NCBI GenBank assembly: GCA_030682835.1
Contig: JAUXNG010000093.1
Location: forward strand, 1 to 55,902
Direction: 5' to 3'
DNA: 55,902 nt
Source of the DNA: Hydrogenophaga sp.
Lineage (GTDB): Bacteria > Pseudomonadota > Gammaproteobacteria > Burkholderiales > Burkholderiaceae_C
Shown: positions 53,755 to 55,902 of the stretch, one piece after another
Layout of the letters: every line of letters starts with the position of its first letter
How positions within the stretch are numbered: the first letter of the stretch is position 1
The notes under the pieces: generated by a model
Told to the model about the DNA's origin: nothing
The model's database searches: none
The model's input: only the letters and a program-made list of their open reading frames with translations
Position numbers and translations under genes: made by a program

Positions 53755-54189
53755 ATGAGCCAGCCCCGCGAACGCTTCGTTCACAACTACCTGGGCTACC
53801 TGCTGGGCCAGGCCAACCATGCGCTGTTCAAAGACTTTGAAGCCGTGGTGCGCGCCGCCGGGCTGGGCTCGCTGGAATGGCGCGTGCTGGCCACCCTGAG
53901 CGATCAGGCCCCCATGCCGGTGGGCGAGCTCGCGCAGGAGGTGCTGAGCCAGCAGCCCACCGTCACCAAGCTGCTGCAGCGTCTGAGCGCGCAAGGCTGG
54001 GTGCAACTGACAGACGATCCACAAGACCAGCGGCGCACGCTGGTGGCCATCACCGCCGCCGGGCAAACAAAGGTCACACCCCTGATGGCCCAGGCGAGAG
54101 AGCACGAAAAACAAACCCTGACGGGCCTGAGCGCCGCCGACATTCAGCGGCTCAAAGCCCAGCTGCGCGCGCTGACCCACATCCGCTGA
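53755..54189 (+). CDS. MarR-family transcriptional regulator
   Basis: 144 residues. Winged helix-turn-helix of the MarR type: L-E-W-R-V-L-A-T-L-S near 41, V-G-E-L-A-Q-E-V-L-S-Q-Q-P-T-V-T-K-L-L-Q-R-L near 55-77, and the wing D-P-Q-D-Q-R-R-T-L near 87. MarR proteins (such as NicR in nicotinate degradation) often repress catabolic genes until an aromatic ligand binds. This one probably controls the divergent dioxygenase and flavin-reductase transcripts. The start at 53755 follows a family B repeat. Confidence 0.93.
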   Translation: MSQPRERFVHNYLGYLLGQANHALFKDFEAVVRAAGLGSLEWRVLATLSDQAPMPVGELAQEVLSQQPTVTKLLQRLSAQGWVQLTDDPQDQRRTLVAITAAGQTKVTPLMAQAREHEKQTLTGLSAADIQRLKAQLRALTHIR

Positions 54190-54193
54190 TGCC

Positions 54194-55096
54194 ATGACCA
54201 CGATTCAACGCAAAGACCACCTCGACACCCTCGCCATCACCCTGCTGGTGGCGTGCTGCGCGTTTTGGGGTTTCCAGCAAATCCTCATCAAATTTGCCAG
54301 CCGCGAGATCCCGCCGCTGTGGCAGGCCTCCATTCGCATGTGGGGCGCCACCGCCCTGCTCTGGCTGTGGTGCCAATACCGTGGCGTGCCGCTGTTCAAA
54401 CGCGACGGCACACTGTGGGGCGGCTTACTGGTGGGCCTGCTGTTTGCGGGCGAGTTCTGCTTCATTTACCTGGGCCTCACACACACCAGCGCCTCGCGCC
54501 TCACGGTGTTTCTCTACACCAGCCCGTTCTGGGTGGCGCTGCTGCTGCCCCGCTTCGTGGCGGCTGAAAAGTTGCGCCGCATCCAGTGGGTGGGTCTGTT
54601 CGTCGCGTTCAGCGCGGTGGCCGTGGCCTTCAGCGAAGGCTTCATGCACAGCTCGCCCGTGGCCGGGCAATGGAAAGGCGACGCCATGGGCCTGGCCGCC
54701 GGCATGCTCTGGGGCCTGACCACGCTGGCCATCCGCACCACAAAAATTGCCACCGCAGTGGCCGAAAAGTCGCTGTTTTACCAACTCGGCGTCACCGCCG
54801 CTGTCACGCCCCTGCTGTCGATTGCCCTGGGCGAAACCTGGAGCCTGAACTACTCCGCGCTGGCCTGGGGCTCTGTGTTTCTGCAAACCGCCGTGGGCGC
54901 CTTTGCCAGCTACCTGGCCTGGATGTGGATGTTGCGCCACTACCCGGCCACGCAAATGAGCACCTTCACTTTTTTGACGCCGGTGTTCGCGCTGATCTTT
55001 GGCGTGGTGCTGCTGAGCGAGCCGCTGACGCTGCAACTGGTGCTGGCGCTGCTGGGCGTGGCGGCGGGGATTGTGCTGGTGAGCCGCAGGGGCTGA
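54194..55096 (+). CDS. DMT-superfamily (EamA) transporter
   Basis: 300 residues with ten predicted membrane helices in two EamA repeats (about 14-145 and 160-295). Typical motifs: A-C-C-A-F-W-G-F-Q-Q near 20, T-S-A-S-R-L-T-V-F-L-Y-T near 98 and S-T-F-T-F-L-T-P-V-F-A-L near 255. EamA proteins usually export amino acids or metabolites; some import. It follows the MarR gene by four bases, so it is probably in its transcript and linked to the catabolic cluster, either taking up a substrate or exporting a by-product. Confidence 0.92.
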   Translation: MTTIQRKDHLDTLAITLLVACCAFWGFQQILIKFASREIPPLWQASIRMWGATALLWLWCQYRGVPLFKRDGTLWGGLLVGLLFAGEFCFIYLGLTHTSASRLTVFLYTSPFWVALLLPRFVAAEKLRRIQWVGLFVAFSAVAVAFSEGFMHSSPVAGQWKGDAMGLAAGMLWGLTTLAIRTTKIATAVAEKSLFYQLGVTAAVTPLLSIALGETWSLNYSALAWGSVFLQTAVGAFASYLAWMWMLRHYPATQMSTFTFLTPVFALIFGVVLLSEPLTLQLVLALLGVAAGIVLVSRRG

Positions 55097-55116
55097 CCAG
55101 CACATCCACAGGAGCC

Positions 55117-55770
55117 TCAGCGCAGGTGGTGCACCGCCGCCTGCCCGTAGACCGGCGTGTCCAGACCCTCGTAGCGCGCCTTCAGCTGCAGCGAGAGGAA
55201 CTGTGAATAGTGGCGGCTCTGGTGCAGGTTGCCGCCGTGGATCCACAGCTGCTTCTGGTTGGTCGGCTTCCACATGTTGCGCAGCTCGCCTTCCCACGGC
55301 CCCGGGTCTTTGGTCGTGTTCGAGCCCAGGCCCCAGACCTTGCCGACGCGGTCGGCCACCTCGGGCGACACCAGGTCGGCCAGCCAGTGGTTCATCGAGC
55401 CGTAGCCGGTGGCATAGACGATCAGATCGGCCGGCAGTTCGGTGCCGTCGGTCAGCGTCACGCTTTTCGGATTGATGCGCTCGATGGTCACGCTGCTCTT
55501 GAGCTTGATGCTGCCGTTGGCCACCAGCTCACTGGCGCCGACGTCGATGTAGTAGCCCGAGCCGCGGCGCAGGTACTTCATGAACAGGCCCGAGCCGTCG
55601 TCGCCGAAGTCGAGCATGAAGCCCGCCTTCTCCAGCCGGTCGTACAGGTCGGCGTCGCGCTTCTTCATCTCCTCGTACACGGGGATGTGGAAGCTGTGCA
55701 TGATCTTGTAGGGCACGCTGGCGAACACCAGGTCGGCCTTGTGGTGGTCGATGCCGTTCTTGGGGTGACC
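55117..55770 (-). pseudogene. Flavin-containing monooxygenase, C-terminal fragment
   Basis: About 215 residues of the C-terminal part of an FMO-like protein: D-G-T-E-L-P-A-D-L-I-V-Y-A-T-G-Y-G is the second conserved FMO motif (A-T-G-Y), and the end (H-G-G-N-L-H-Q-S-R-H-Y-S) is typical of this family. Reading upstream on the minus strand the frame stays open through G-I-D-H-H-K-A-D to about 55770, then meets a stop (TGA at about 55771-55773). The FAD-binding half is absent, so the gene has been interrupted or truncated, or the window crosses an insertion. An internal ATG (55728) cannot make a working enzyme. Confidence 0.75.
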
Positions 55771-55902
55771 TCATTTCCGGTTCAGAACGCCGGGTTAGCG
55801 CCCGAGGGTTAACCCGCATTCACTCAAACCTTCTGGAACCTGCGAGAACAATTCCGTAGACTTCCGCAAGGCTTGGACTGCGCAGGCCAGGGGGACCCAG
55901 CT
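55771..55902. other. Unassigned sequence at the window end, possible insertion-element end
   Basis: About 130 bases unrelated to the interrupted FMO. It holds an inverted repeat GGGTTA-N11-TAACCC-like (near 55793-55817). On the minus strand one frame is open from the window edge to about 55795, then stops (ends with L-T-L-G-R). This could be the 3' end of a transposase gene with its terminal repeat at the FMO junction, but I could not name an element. Confidence 0.4.

Noticed and set aside
49645..54189. Calling the cluster a complete nicotinate (nic) pathway.
   Set aside because: Nicotinate hydroxylase, 6-hydroxynicotinate monooxygenase, maleamate amidase and maleate isomerase are not seen; only the dioxygenase and perhaps hydrolase steps match.

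Overview
This 55.9 kb window is chromosomal DNA of high GC content, densely packed with genes. Gene content points to a betaproteobacterium of the Comamonadaceae (Hydrogenophaga/Acidovorax-like): a cobalamin methionine synthase split into two genes, an SAH riboswitch, a GTP-type PEP carboxykinase, a cyanate/nitrate ABC operon, and the dispersed extragenic repeats common in that family. The placement is inferred from protein and repeat signatures, not from a database search. I saw no rRNA, tRNA or CRISPR array.

Layout. 1-9.7 kb: the 3' end of a HipA-type kinase gene, the C-terminal half of MetH under an SAH riboswitch, a class II Fic protein, a GAF-type sigma-54 activator, a hybrid sensor kinase, and a small exported protein/membrane protein pair. 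9.7-11.3 kb: a lower-GC islet with two orphan genes, one carrying a HEPN-like motif. 11.3-15.5 kb: an operon-like row of tandem rhodanese, OsmC-like protein, acyl-CoA-dehydrogenase-like flavoprotein and rubredoxin-reductase fusion behind a consensus sigma-54 promoter. 15.5-18.1 kb: an RlmN/Cfr-family methyltransferase, a pirin and a DUF1348 protein. 18.2-24.0 kb: cyanase and a cyanate/nitrate-type ABC importer behind a second sigma-54 promoter, with a PAS kinase/NarL-type regulator pair upstream. 24.0-37.5 kb: mostly housekeeping genes, including TerC under a yybP-ykoY riboswitch, the N-terminal half of MetH, rhodanese-RecQ, a glutamine amidotransferase, a large double AAA+ ATPase, threonine ammonia-lyase, a channel-like protein, a thioesterase and a 47-residue membrane protein. 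37.9-48.6 kb: PckG, LysR and TetR regulators, a metallophosphoesterase, a universal stress protein, a fasciclin protein, and an ArgP-like regulator divergent from a DadA/alanine-symporter pair. 48.7-55.8 kb: an M14 peptidase and a catabolic cluster (acyl-CoA-dehydrogenase-like flavoprotein, alpha/beta hydrolase, NicX-like ring-cleavage dioxygenase, flavin reductase, MarR regulator, DMT transporter). The window ends in a flavin monooxygenase gene that is cut off by foreign sequence.

The two most notable systems are the sigma-54-driven rhodanese/OsmC/flavoprotein/rubredoxin operon and the NicX-like cluster. Both contain an acyl-CoA-dehydrogenase-fold protein that appears to lack the usual catalytic glutamate, and both have a plausible electron-supply partner (rubredoxin reductase in one, flavin reductase in the other). 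This suggests flavin-dependent oxygenases acting on organosulfur or N-heterocyclic compounds. A nitrogen/sulfur scavenging theme also fits the cyanate operon and its sigma-54 promoter.
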